A stretch of 64,000 nt of DNA, from NCBI RefSeq assembly GCF_021353265.1, contig NZ_JAJTWU010000002.1, positions 248,001 through 312,000 of the forward strand, given 5' to 3'. Below, piece after piece: positions 1 to 8,166 of this stretch. Both the position numbers and the translations under genes were made by a program. The stretch is from Pelomonas cellulosilytica. Lineage in GTDB: Bacteria > Pseudomonadota > Gammaproteobacteria > Burkholderiales > Burkholderiaceae_C. Within the stretch, counting starts at the first letter, position 1. Each line of letters starts with the position of its first letter. The notes beneath the pieces are model-generated. The model did no database searches, was not told the DNA's origin, and saw nothing but the letters and a program-made list of their open reading frames with translations.

Positions 1-431
1 TTGTTGGCGGCGAAGGCGATGGTGCCGGTGTAGGCCAGGGCCCAGTGGCCGTCGGCGTCCCTGGCCCAGTCGGGCACCTGGGCCCAGGTCGTGGGCTTGT
101 AGGCCCGCGTGATGCCGCGGGCCTTGGCGATGGGGCCGAACTCGAAGCCGACGTCGCCGATGTCCACGCTGGCGTTGCTGCGCTCGGCTTCGATCTTGGC
201 GATTTCCTCGGCGCTGCTCATGTCCGTGTCGGTGTGGGCCAGGCCGTAGAGGCGCTGCAGGTCGGCCCAGGTGGCGCGCCAGTTGGCCCAGTCGTCGGGC
301 ATGCCGACGCTGGCGATGCGGCCCTCGGCGCGGGCGGCGGCCAGGAGGTCGGCGGGCTGGGCCAGCGCCAAAGGAGCGAGGCCGCCGGCGGCGAGGCCGG
401 CGAGGAGGTCTCGGCGGGTGAGTGTGCTCAT
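1..431 (-). CDS. ABC transporter periplasmic substrate-binding protein, partial
   Basis: This is the N-terminal 143 residues of an extracellular solute-binding protein; the rest lies beyond the left edge. The N-terminus carries a twin-arginine motif (RRDLLAG, Arg6-Arg7) followed by an alanine/leucine-rich stretch, so it is probably exported to the periplasm by Tat. The early mature part resembles iron/polyamine/2-aminoethylphosphonate-type binding proteins, but the ligand cannot be read from this fragment. Its ATG overlaps the stop of the PhoD-like gene (ATGA), so it is the third gene of a TonB receptor-phosphatase-binding protein operon. The missing transporter subunits presumably lie to the left. 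Confidence 0.75.
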   Translation of the reverse strand, partial: MSTLTRRDLLAGLAAGGLAPLALAQPADLLAAARAEGRIASVGMPDDWANWRATWADLQRLYGLAHTDTDMSSAEEIAKIEAERSNASVDIGDVGFEFGPIAKARGITRAYKPTTWAQVPDWARDADGHWALAYTGTIAFAAN

Positions 432-1570
432 ACCTTGCTGTTGAAGCGGAGTTGGTCCATGCTCAGGCGCTGCTGCAGGCGGGTCTTGCCCTTCACATCG
501 CGGATGCTGAGCTGCAGCGTCGGCGCCGGCGTGCTGAAGTCCATGTCGACGAGGCCGAAGTTGACACCGGCGTACACGGCTGACACGCGGCGGCTGTTGG
601 GCGTCGGGATGTCCCACACCTCGGTGAGGCCGCTGGAGGTGAGGTCCCACAGCGGGTAGCAGGCGGGCGTGTCCCAGCGCGACAGGTCGGCGTAGTGCAT
701 GTCGCCGCTGATGACGACGATGCCTTCGGCCCGCTTCTCGCGGATCAGGTCTACGAGGCGCTGGCGCTCCAGCGGGAAGTTGGCCCAGCCCTCCCAGCCC
801 GTGCCTTCGGCGGCGAGCTGCACGCTGGAGACGAGCAGGCGGACGTCGGCCGGCTCGGCCAGACGCTCGGCCAGCCAGGCCCATTGCGGCTCGCCCAGCA
901 GTGTGGCGGCGGGGTCGAGGTTGGGCTGGTACCAGCCCTTCATCGGCGCACCGCTCAGCTTGGCCTGGGTGACCATCGCGACATAACCCTCTTTTGGCGC
1001 GGGGTCGGCCACGAGGGGCGTGCGGTTGAAGCGCAGGTCCAGCATCAGAATCTGCACCGTGCGGCCGGCGCGCTCGATACAGTAGGCCTCGTAGATGCCG
1101 GGGCGCGTGCGGCGCGGGGAGCCGGCGGGCTCGCCCCATTCGTCGCAGAAGAGCTGCTGCGACAGCGCCTTCAGCGGGTAATCGCCGCCCACGTCGTCGT
1201 CGCCAAAGTCGTGGTCGTCCCAGATCGAGAGGTGGGGCGTGTCGCGGCGAAAGGACTGCAGCGCCTCGACGCGCCGGAACTCGGCGTAGCGCTGGTGCAG
1301 CGTGTCGGCGTCCTGCGCGTCGGCGTAAAGGTTGTCGCCGAGGAAGAGGAAGAGCTCCGGCCGCGCAGCCCGCACCGCAGCCCAGACGGGCTGCGGCTTG
1401 GACTGCTTGGCGCAGGACCCGAAGGCGATGCGCAGCTGCTGCGGGCTGGCGGGCGCGCCGAGCGCCAGCGGGCGTGAACCGGCGTTCGTGCCCGCCTGCG
1501 CGCCCACGCCCGCCGCCGCCAGCCCGGCCGCCAGCATCAGCTGGCGGCGGTCGAGCGACGGCGTGGCCAT
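428..1570 (-). CDS. PhoD-like alkaline phosphatase / phosphodiesterase
   Basis: A 380-residue metallophosphatase of the PhoD type, expected to hydrolyse phosphomono- or diesters outside the cytoplasm. The N-terminus has a Tat-like signal (DRRQLMLAAGLAAAGVGAQA). Metal-binding motifs are visible: FLGDNLY near residue 70, WDDHDFG near 110 and SGDMHYADLS near 295. I chose the ATG at 1570 because it overlaps the stop of the TonB receptor gene (ATGA); longer frames upstream lie inside that receptor. Co-transcription with a TonB receptor and a binding protein suggests scavenging of a phosphorylated nutrient, which is inference. Confidence 0.85.
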   Translation of the reverse strand: MATPSLDRRQLMLAAGLAAAGVGAQAGTNAGSRPLALGAPASPQQLRIAFGSCAKQSKPQPVWAAVRAARPELFLFLGDNLYADAQDADTLHQRYAEFRRVEALQSFRRDTPHLSIWDDHDFGDDDVGGDYPLKALSQQLFCDEWGEPAGSPRRTRPGIYEAYCIERAGRTVQILMLDLRFNRTPLVADPAPKEGYVAMVTQAKLSGAPMKGWYQPNLDPAATLLGEPQWAWLAERLAEPADVRLLVSSVQLAAEGTGWEGWANFPLERQRLVDLIREKRAEGIVVISGDMHYADLSRWDTPACYPLWDLTSSGLTEVWDIPTPNSRRVSAVYAGVNFGLVDMDFSTPAPTLQLSIRDVKGKTRLQQRLSMDQLRFNSKV

Positions 1571-3801
1571 CAGAGCTTGCCCGTCAGCGTCACGAAGAAC
1601 TGGCGCGGCGCACCGGCCAGCAGCGTCTGGCTGTCGCCGCTGTTGCCGAAGCCGTTGCTGCCAACCGTCGAGATGTACTTCTTGTTGGCCAGGTTGGTGA
1701 CGCCCAGCTGCACGCTGCCCTCGGACAGGAAGCCCAGCGACTTGGTGCGCAGCCCGCCGCTGACGTTCAACAGCGTGCGGCCGTTCACCGACGCGTCGTT
1801 GAGGTAGCTGTAGTAGCGCTTGGCCATGTAGTCGGCGCCGAGGTTGCCGAACCACTGGCCGTCGTCGTAGCTGAGGATGGACTTCAGCATCGTGTCCGGT
1901 GCATCCACCACGTGCTTGCCGGCGATGGCGATGGTCGTGGTCTTACCCTTGTCGTCCGTGTTGGTGACGTTGTCGCGGTAGGTCGAGTTGCTCAGGCTCA
2001 GGCTGTTGTACCAGCTCACGCCGGGCATCAGGCGCAGTGACAGCGCCGCCTCCAGGCCCTTCGTGCGAACGCCGCCGACGTTGCTCAGCACGGTGGGGTT
2101 GCCCTGGATGCCCGAGCCCTGTGTGACGCCGAGCAGGCGGTCCTTGAAATCGACGAAGTAGGCGGTGATGGCGGCCTCGTACAGCTTGGCGGACGTGCGC
2201 CAGCCAGCCTCGAAGTTGGTGGACGTCTCGGGGCGCAGCGAGCCCTTGATGGCGTCGAAGCCGACCTGCGTCGTCGCGAACGGCGTCGTGCCGGTGGCGG
2301 CGCCCTGATAGGCGCGCATGTTCTTGGAGACGCTGGTGAACAGCTCGTCACTGCGGGTGAGCTGGTAGTTCAGGCCGACCTGCGGCAGGAAGCTCTTCTT
2401 GGCCGTGATGCTGCCGACCGGGCCGCTGCCGACCTGACGGTCCGCATCGATCTTGGCCTGCAGCGACTTGAAGCCGGCGCCGAGCGTCAGCTGCTGGGTC
2501 AGCGCGATGGTGTCGGACAGCGAGAACTGGTCGGTCTTCGTGTGGAAGGTGTACTGCCAGGCGGTCTGGAACGGGTTGCTCGGGAAGCTGTAGACGTCGG
2601 GAATCGCGTTGGCGCTGACGGCATAGAAGCGGCGGGCCTGGTCGAAGTCGTTCTTCTCGTGCCAGTACGACACGCGCAGCTGGTGCATGCCGATCTCGTA
2701 GTCCAGGGTGGCGTTCAAGCCGTCGCGCTTGATGCCGTACTCGGTCGTGCGCAGCGCGATCGGCGTGCCGTCGGGCGACGCGGTGTACGGCGTGAACCAC
2801 AGGCCGCGGCCATCGTTCTTGTGGTGGTAGACAGTGGTCTTCAGGCTGAGCTTGTCGGCCAGCTTCGCATCCAGCGTCACGCCGGCCAGCGTGTCCTTGC
2901 GCAGGCCGGAGCCGGCGTAGTAGGCGTCGTCAGCGCTGGTCTCGCCGTGGGTCCAGACGCCCTTGGCCGACTGCAGCGCAGCGTTGAAGTCCGGGTAGTA
3001 GTTGTCCCAGTCGTAGCCCAGGCGCCCGATCATCTCCATCGACATGTCCTGGTAATCCACCTCGCGGCGGTGCGACGTGTTGACGAAGGCGGACAGGCGG
3101 TTCTCGCCGAAGTTCTTCACGTACTTCAGGTTGAACTGCTCCTGGCGCTGCTCGCCCTGGCCCTTCCACTTGTCGGCGTCCTGATGGGTGAAGCTGACGT
3201 AGACGGCGCCGAGGTCGGAAGTGCCGCTGTCGAGCCGCACGAAGGTGCGGCGGTTCTTGTCGCTGCCGAGCGTCTGCGAGGCGCGCAGGCCGAAGGCTTT
3301 GGCCGGGTCCGTGGAGAAGAACTGCAGCGTGCCGCCGAGGTTGCTGGACGACGGCGTGTCCAGCGCGCCGGTGCCCTGCGACAGGTCGGCGCGGGCGACG
3401 TTCTCGCTGCTGATGGCGCGGCTGATGTGCAGACCGTTGAGGTTGCCGTAGCTCATGTCGCCGAGCGGCACGCCGTCCAGCGTGAAGCCGAGCTGGTTCT
3501 GCGAGAAGGCGCGCACCGTGAAGCGGGTGGACCACTCGTAGTTGCCCAACGGATCGGCCGACTGGAAGTTGACGCCGGGCAGGCGCGACACGGTGGCCAG
3601 CGGGCTCAGGCCGGCGGCCGCAGCGGCCTCGAAGTCGGCCTGCGTCAGGCCCTGCACGGAGCGGATCTGGCCGCGCCCTTGCGTGACGGTGACGCGTTCC
3701 AACTCGGTCGGCGTGTCGGTGGCCTGGGCCTGGGCGGCAACGGAGAAGGCCAGACCCAGCAGGGCGGCCAGGGGAGTCAGTGCGTGAACTGCAGATCGCA
3801 T
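1570..3801 (-). CDS. TonB-dependent outer-membrane receptor
   Basis: A 743-residue TonB-dependent receptor that would move a ligand across the outer membrane using TonB energy. Residues 1-26 form a Sec signal peptide ending AAQAQ. A plug domain follows (an RLPGVNF region and LDGVPLGDMSYGNLNG), then a long beta-barrel ending in RQFFVTLTGKL. The ATG at 3801 is used because it begins the signal peptide; a GTG further upstream would add 30 uncharacteristic residues. It heads the operon with the phosphatase and the ABC binding protein. The substrate is unknown; the neighbours favour an organophosphate or a related compound. Confidence 0.9.
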   Translation of the reverse strand: MRSAVHALTPLAALLGLAFSVAAQAQATDTPTELERVTVTQGRGQIRSVQGLTQADFEAAAAAGLSPLATVSRLPGVNFQSADPLGNYEWSTRFTVRAFSQNQLGFTLDGVPLGDMSYGNLNGLHISRAISSENVARADLSQGTGALDTPSSSNLGGTLQFFSTDPAKAFGLRASQTLGSDKNRRTFVRLDSGTSDLGAVYVSFTHQDADKWKGQGEQRQEQFNLKYVKNFGENRLSAFVNTSHRREVDYQDMSMEMIGRLGYDWDNYYPDFNAALQSAKGVWTHGETSADDAYYAGSGLRKDTLAGVTLDAKLADKLSLKTTVYHHKNDGRGLWFTPYTASPDGTPIALRTTEYGIKRDGLNATLDYEIGMHQLRVSYWHEKNDFDQARRFYAVSANAIPDVYSFPSNPFQTAWQYTFHTKTDQFSLSDTIALTQQLTLGAGFKSLQAKIDADRQVGSGPVGSITAKKSFLPQVGLNYQLTRSDELFTSVSKNMRAYQGAATGTTPFATTQVGFDAIKGSLRPETSTNFEAGWRTSAKLYEAAITAYFVDFKDRLLGVTQGSGIQGNPTVLSNVGGVRTKGLEAALSLRLMPGVSWYNSLSLSNSTYRDNVTNTDDKGKTTTIAIAGKHVVDAPDTMLKSILSYDDGQWFGNLGADYMAKRYYSYLNDASVNGRTLLNVSGGLRTKSLGFLSEGSVQLGVTNLANKKYISTVGSNGFGNSGDSQTLLAGAPRQFFVTLTGKL

Positions 3802-3943
3802 GAAGTGGGGCGCGGTGCGCGTGAGGGCTGAGGAAGCGCCAGCCGCTCCGGGTTGTCCCGAGGTCGGTGGCGTGATGCGCCGCAATGTCACAAAAATCCA
3901 CGACAGTTCGACGACAAATCACTGTCTGCAGCCTGAGTTCCAC

Positions 3944-3974
3944 GAATTTCCACATCTACGCTCGAATTCACACA
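3944..3974. promoter_or_regulatory. Direct repeats in the receptor/DeoR divergent promoter region
   Basis: The 230-bp gap between the divergent TonB receptor and deoR-type genes contains two similar 11-mers, GAATTTCCACA at 3944 and GAATTCACACA at 3964, starting 20 bp apart. DeoR-family repressors often bind direct repeats spaced by about two helical turns, so these could be the operator of the adjacent regulator. No binding data are available and the match is short. Confidence 0.35.
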
Positions 3975-4031
3975 ATCGCCACGCGAGACTGGCCCACTCG
4001 GGCGGCCTTCTTGCCCTGATTCCGACTGCAC

Positions 4032-4808
4032 ATGTGGGTTGCCGAACGACACCGCCGCATCCTGGACCTGCTCCAGACGCACCACCGCCTGACGACCGAG
4101 CATTTCGCCGAAGCGCTGGGCGTGTCACGCGAGACCGTGCGACGCGACCTCATTGAGCTGGAGCGCTCGGGCCACCTGGCGCGCGTGCATGGAGGCGCTG
4201 TGCCTCCGGCCACGCCCGCGCCGGCGGTGCCGCCCGAGCCGGCCTACCTGGAACGCACCGGCCTGCATCAGCCGCAGAAGCGCGAGATCGCCCGGCTGGC
4301 GGCGGCGCTGGTGCAGCCGGGCCAGGCCTGCTTCCTCGACGCCGGTTCGACGACGCTGGCGCTGGCCGAGGAACTAGCGCGGCGCGAGGGGGCCATCGTC
4401 ATCACGAACTCGCTGGAGGCTGCGACGGCGCTGGCCCGCAACACCGCGCACGAGGTGCGGCTGCTGGGCGGACGGCTGGACTCCGATGTGCCGGCAACCT
4501 ACGGCGAGCAGACTGTGGCCGAGATCGGCCGGCTGCAGGTGGATTGGGCGCTGGTGTCGCCGGTCGGGTTCGACGCCGTCAATGGCGCGATGGATTACTT
4601 GTGGAACGAGGCGACCGTGGCGCGCGCGATGCTGTCGCGCGCGCGCCAGCGCGTCGTGCTGGCCGATGCGAGCAAGCTTGGCCAGGCCAGCCGCATCCAG
4701 ATCTGCCCGGCGGCCGAGGTGGACGTGCTGGTGACCGACGGTGGCGCCGATGCAGACGTGCTGGCAGCCCTGCGTGCGGCCGGCGTGACGCGGGTGCTGG
4801 TGCCCTGA
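4032..4808 (+). CDS. DeoR/GlpR-family transcriptional regulator
   Basis: A 258-residue DeoR-family regulator. The N-terminal winged helix-turn-helix spans about residues 5-55, with the recognition region ALGVSRETVRRDL and the family hallmark RVHGGAV. The C-terminal sugar-phosphate-sensing domain contains the phosphate-binding signature DAGSTTLALAEEL and the TNSLEAA segment. Such proteins usually repress carbon or phosphosugar genes and are released by a phosphorylated metabolite. It is divergent from the TonB receptor operon and convergent with the MFS gene 20 bp downstream, so control of both is plausible but inferred. Confidence 0.9.
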   Translation: MWVAERHRRILDLLQTHHRLTTEHFAEALGVSRETVRRDLIELERSGHLARVHGGAVPPATPAPAVPPEPAYLERTGLHQPQKREIARLAAALVQPGQACFLDAGSTTLALAEELARREGAIVITNSLEAATALARNTAHEVRLLGGRLDSDVPATYGEQTVAEIGRLQVDWALVSPVGFDAVNGAMDYLWNEATVARAMLSRARQRVVLADASKLGQASRIQICPAAEVDVLVTDGGADADVLAALRAAGVTRVLVP

Positions 4809-4827
4809 GCCGGTGTGACCCGGCGCC

Positions 4828-6144
4828 TCAGTGCCGCCCGGTTCCCACCGCGGCGGCGCCGTCCACCTTGCGCGGGAAAGGCGCGAACACCGCGCCCAGC
4901 ACCGACGGGATGGCTGCGACCATGACGATGATGAAGTAGGTCTTGTAGCCGACATGGTCGGCCAGCGGGCCGGAGATGTACTGCGTCGGCACCAGGGTCA
5001 GGTTCATGATCGAGTTGGCGAACGCGTAGTGCGTCATGTGGAACCGCCCCGGCGAGATCTGCTGCATCATGTACAGCATGTTGGCGACGAAGCCGAAGCT
5101 GTAGCCGAACTTCTCCACCGTCACCAGCGCCGCTACCGTCCAGAACGACAGCGTGTGGCCCGGGCCGGCCAGCTGCGACAGCACGACGAAGCACACGTGG
5201 GGAATGTTCAGGCACAGCGCCATGAACACGATGGTGCGGCGGTTCAGGCCGAACTTGGATAGGAACACGCCGCCCAGCAGGCCCGCCGACAGGCTCACCG
5301 CCGTGGCGATGGTGCCGTCGATGAGGCCCTTGTCCTTCAGCGACAGGCCCACGCCGCCGAGGTCGGGCGAGGCTTGCAGGAACAACGGGCCTTCGATGAG
5401 CAACAGACCCTCGGAGCTGCGGAACAGGAAGACGAACAGCAGCATGCCCCAGATGGCGTCCTTCTTGAAGAAGTCGACGATGGCTTCCCAGAAGTTGCGG
5501 AAGGCCAGGCCCACACTCTCCGGCCGCTCGCTGACGCTGCCCGTCGGCAGCATGAAGCGGTGATACACCGCCAGCAGCGCGAGCGTGGCCGCCGAGAAGC
5601 CCATCGCCCACTGCCAGGCTTCCGTGGCGCCGAGGTGGTGGTCTTCCTTCAGCGAGCCCGCCAGCCACACGACTGCGGCGGTGCCGAACAGGCGGCCCAC
5701 GTTCCAGAACACACCCTGCACGCCGATGTACTTGGCCTGGCCCTTCTCGTCGAGCGACGTGATGTAGATGCCGTCGACGCAGATGTCCTGGGTGGCCGAG
5801 GCGAAGGCCATCACCCACAGCACGGCGATCGTGATCTGGAAGTAGTTGGGCAGCGGCAGCGCCACCGCGATGCCGCACAGCAGCACCGCCATGATGACTT
5901 CCATCCACAGCACGAAGAACTTCTTCGTCTTGAACATGTCGAGGAAGGCGGCCCAGAACGGCTTGAGTGACCAGGCGATGCCGACGCTGGCGGTCGCCAT
6001 CGTGATCTCGCCGTCGGAGTGGCCCAGGTCCTTCAGCATGGTGCCGGCGACCCAGATCACCAACGCAAACGGGATACCTTCGGCGAGGTAGGACGACGGA
6101 ACCCAGGACCAGGGGTTGCGGATGCGAGTGGGGCTGGTGCTCAT
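4828..6144 (-). CDS. AmpG-like MFS transporter
   Basis: A 438-residue, roughly 12-helix inner-membrane carrier of the AmpG/acetyl-CoA-transporter branch of the major facilitator superfamily. The N-terminus (WSWVPSSYLAEGIPFALV) and the segment WVMAFASATQDICVDG align well with the second carrier at 8163-9485, so the two are paralogues. AmpG proteins import anhydromuropeptides, but this branch also carries other amino-sugar compounds, so the substrate is open. It stands alone and converges on the DeoR regulator. An AT-rich stretch just upstream of the ATG (about 6160-6170) contains a TATAAA-like sequence on the coding strand that may be its promoter. Confidence 0.8.
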   Translation of the reverse strand: MSTSPTRIRNPWSWVPSSYLAEGIPFALVIWVAGTMLKDLGHSDGEITMATASVGIAWSLKPFWAAFLDMFKTKKFFVLWMEVIMAVLLCGIAVALPLPNYFQITIAVLWVMAFASATQDICVDGIYITSLDEKGQAKYIGVQGVFWNVGRLFGTAAVVWLAGSLKEDHHLGATEAWQWAMGFSAATLALLAVYHRFMLPTGSVSERPESVGLAFRNFWEAIVDFFKKDAIWGMLLFVFLFRSSEGLLLIEGPLFLQASPDLGGVGLSLKDKGLIDGTIATAVSLSAGLLGGVFLSKFGLNRRTIVFMALCLNIPHVCFVVLSQLAGPGHTLSFWTVAALVTVEKFGYSFGFVANMLYMMQQISPGRFHMTHYAFANSIMNLTLVPTQYISGPLADHVGYKTYFIIVMVAAIPSVLGAVFAPFPRKVDGAAAVGTGRH

Positions 6145-6355
6145 TCGTGAAACCGGACGAAATTTTTATAGACCCGAAAGCGTTGGAGCGAGACGCGGCG
6201 CGGCCGGGGTGGACAGCGTTGTCATGTCTTTCATTCCGAGCGCCCCCGGGGTCGCAGCACCCGGCGCCTTGAGTGGCGCGGTGGCAAGCGTGCCGGCATG
6301 CTAGGTTTGAAACCCGCTGTTCCTCATCCAGGGTTACGCCAGTGCCGACTCGGCT

Positions 6356-6883
6356 TTACCTTGGGTACGGGGGCTGGTTCAGCGACGCCAGCACCGCGCG
6401 GATGAACGGCCCCTTGGCCTCGGTATAGGCCGCCTTGTCGTCGGCATGCTCCGCGGCGAGCTGGCGCTTGAGCTCGGCGTAGCGCGCGGCCAGCAGGTGG
6501 TCGGCGCGCAGCGCGTCGCGAAACGCCAGGTGTTCGCGCCAGAAGGTGCTGTCGTTGACGACGACATGCAGGTGCACCCGCAGGCGCGTGGTGTCGGCGT
6601 CGCGGGTGAAGTAGCGCCGCTCCGGGAGCTCGCGCTCATGCTCGGGCCGGTAGCGGTAGCCCAGCGCGGCGAGCGCGGCGTGGTGGGGGGCGACGTCCGA
6701 CAGCTGCGCCACGCCGAGCAGCACGTCCAGCACCGGCTTGGCACACAGCCCCGGCACGGCCGTGCTGCCGATGTGTTCGAGCGTGCCGGCATGGCTGCCG
6801 AACACGGTGCGCAGCGGTGCGGCAGCCGCTTCGAACTGCGCGGGCCAGTTGGCGTCGGCCGTGGCAAGCTGCACGCCAGTCAC
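6356..6883 (-). CDS. GrpB family protein (UPF0157, nucleotidyltransferase fold)
   Basis: A 175-residue GrpB-family protein. The signature HIGSTAVPGLCAKPVLDVLLG near residues 37-57 is the nucleotidyltransferase-type motif of this family, whose biochemical role is still poorly defined. The start is a GTG at 6883 that overlaps the stop of the DigH-like gene (GTGA), making it the last gene of the murQ operon. That strict coupling suggests a function related to muropeptide or amino-sugar recycling, but this is inference from context only. Confidence 0.8.
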   Translation of the reverse strand: MTGVQLATADANWPAQFEAAAAPLRTVFGSHAGTLEHIGSTAVPGLCAKPVLDVLLGVAQLSDVAPHHAALAALGYRYRPEHERELPERRYFTRDADTTRLRVHLHVVVNDSTFWREHLAFRDALRADHLLAARYAELKRQLAAEHADDKAAYTEAKGPFIRAVLASLNQPPYPR

Positions 6884-8166
6884 GGGCCTGGCGCTGTGTA
6901 GGGGCCCATCCGCAAGGCATCGGCAATGCCGCGGCGGTTCTGCGCCAGCGCGGCCAGGCTGAAGTGGATATGGCCGCTGCCCGGCGCCAGGCGCCGGATG
7001 CTGTCGATCTGGCCCAGGATCTCGTCGGGCTGCCAGCTCTGCGGCGTCGCGTCGATGCGGCTGGTGAACAGGCCCGGGTGGATGGGCCGGTCCAGCGGGT
7101 TCAGCGCCATCCAGGCCTGCAGCAGCACGTCGAAGGCCTGGGCGGCCTGCGCGCGGGGCCAGTAGAGCTGCGGCGCGAGATAGTCCAGCCAGCCTTCCTT
7201 CAGCCACAGCTCCACGTCGGCGTAGAGCTTGTCGTACTGGCTGAACCCGGTGATGCCCGGCGGCCGCAGCTCGGGCCGCGGCAGGCCGAAGGGGCTGATG
7301 CCCACGCGCGTGCCGGGGCGCACTTCGTGCACGGCGGCGTAGAGGCGTTGCACGAGGCGGTTGATGTTGTCGCGGCGCCAGTCGGCACGGGGCAACGCGC
7401 CGCCCGCGGCGAGGTACTTTTGCCACGTCGAGTCGTCGGGGAACTCGATGTCGTTCTTCGCCGCGTCCTGGATCGGGTAGGGGTAGAAGTAGTCGTCGAT
7501 GTGGATGCCATCCACCGCGTAGCGCGTCAGCAGGTCGCGCACGATGGTCAGCGTGTGCTCGGCCGCCAGCGGCTCGCCGGGGTCGATCCACAGCTGGTCG
7601 CCATAGCGCCGCACCCAGTCGGCATGCGTGCGGCTCAGGTGTGTGGCGGCGGGCGCGGACTTGGCGGTGCTGTGGCGTGCACGGCAGGGGTTGATCCACG
7701 CGTGCAGCTCCAGTCCGCGCAGCCGCGCCTCGGCCAGCCAAACGGCCAGCGGGTCGTAGCCCGGGTGGCGGCCCTGCGTGCCGGTCAGCACCTCGCTCCA
7801 GGGCTCCAGCGCGGACTCGTACAACGCGTCCGCCGCCGGCCGCACTTGCAGGATCAGTGCGTTCAGGCCAATGCGCTGCGCGGTGTCGCACAGCGCGCGG
7901 ATCTCAGCCTGCTGCGCGTCGGTAGACAGGCCCTTGCGGCTGGGCCAGTCGATGTTGGCGACGGTGGCAACCCAGGCGGCGCGCCATTCGCGGGGCGGCA
8001 ACGCGGGCGGCGTGAGCGCGGCAGGCGTGGAGGCCGCGGAAGCCGACGCGTCGGGCGGTGGCGGCGCGGCGTCGTGCGGAGTGGCCGGCATCGGTACGGG
8101 CGGCGTGCTGCCGCAGGCCGCCAGCAGCGGCGCGGTGGCCAGGCTGAGGAGGTCGCGGCGCTTCAT
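6880..8166 (-). CDS. digH: DigH/YddW-like glycosyl hydrolase lipoprotein (GHL10)
   Basis: A 428-residue lipoprotein. A basic N-terminus and lipobox place the acylated cysteine at residue 18 (LLAACGS), followed by a proline/alanine linker to about residue 55. The catalytic domain is of the GHL10 type (PREWRAAWVATVANIDWPS, then VDGIHIDDYFYPYP and LDYLAPQLYWPR). The E. coli relative DigH (YddW) cleaves denuded peptidoglycan glycan strands during envelope constriction. Its ATG overlaps the stop of the AmpG-like gene, so it is co-translated with murQ and the importer. It would release glycan pieces that the carrier and MurQ then recycle; the link is inferred. Confidence 0.82.
   Translation of the reverse strand: MKRRDLLSLATAPLLAACGSTPPVPMPATPHDAAPPPPDASASAASTPAALTPPALPPREWRAAWVATVANIDWPSRKGLSTDAQQAEIRALCDTAQRIGLNALILQVRPAADALYESALEPWSEVLTGTQGRHPGYDPLAVWLAEARLRGLELHAWINPCRARHSTAKSAPAATHLSRTHADWVRRYGDQLWIDPGEPLAAEHTLTIVRDLLTRYAVDGIHIDDYFYPYPIQDAAKNDIEFPDDSTWQKYLAAGGALPRADWRRDNINRLVQRLYAAVHEVRPGTRVGISPFGLPRPELRPPGITGFSQYDKLYADVELWLKEGWLDYLAPQLYWPRAQAAQAFDVLLQAWMALNPLDRPIHPGLFTSRIDATPQSWQPDEILGQIDSIRRLAPGSGHIHFSLAALAQNRRGIADALRMGPYTAPGP

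Noticed and set aside
2542-3831. A 429-codon plus-strand frame opposite the TonB receptor
   Set aside because: Same GC-driven antisense artefact; the receptor on the minus strand has a signal peptide, plug and barrel.
4828-6144. Naming the first AmpG-like carrier ampG
   Set aside because: It is paralogous to the carrier in the murQ operon, but its own context (DeoR regulator, TonB cluster) does not identify the substrate, so no symbol was given.
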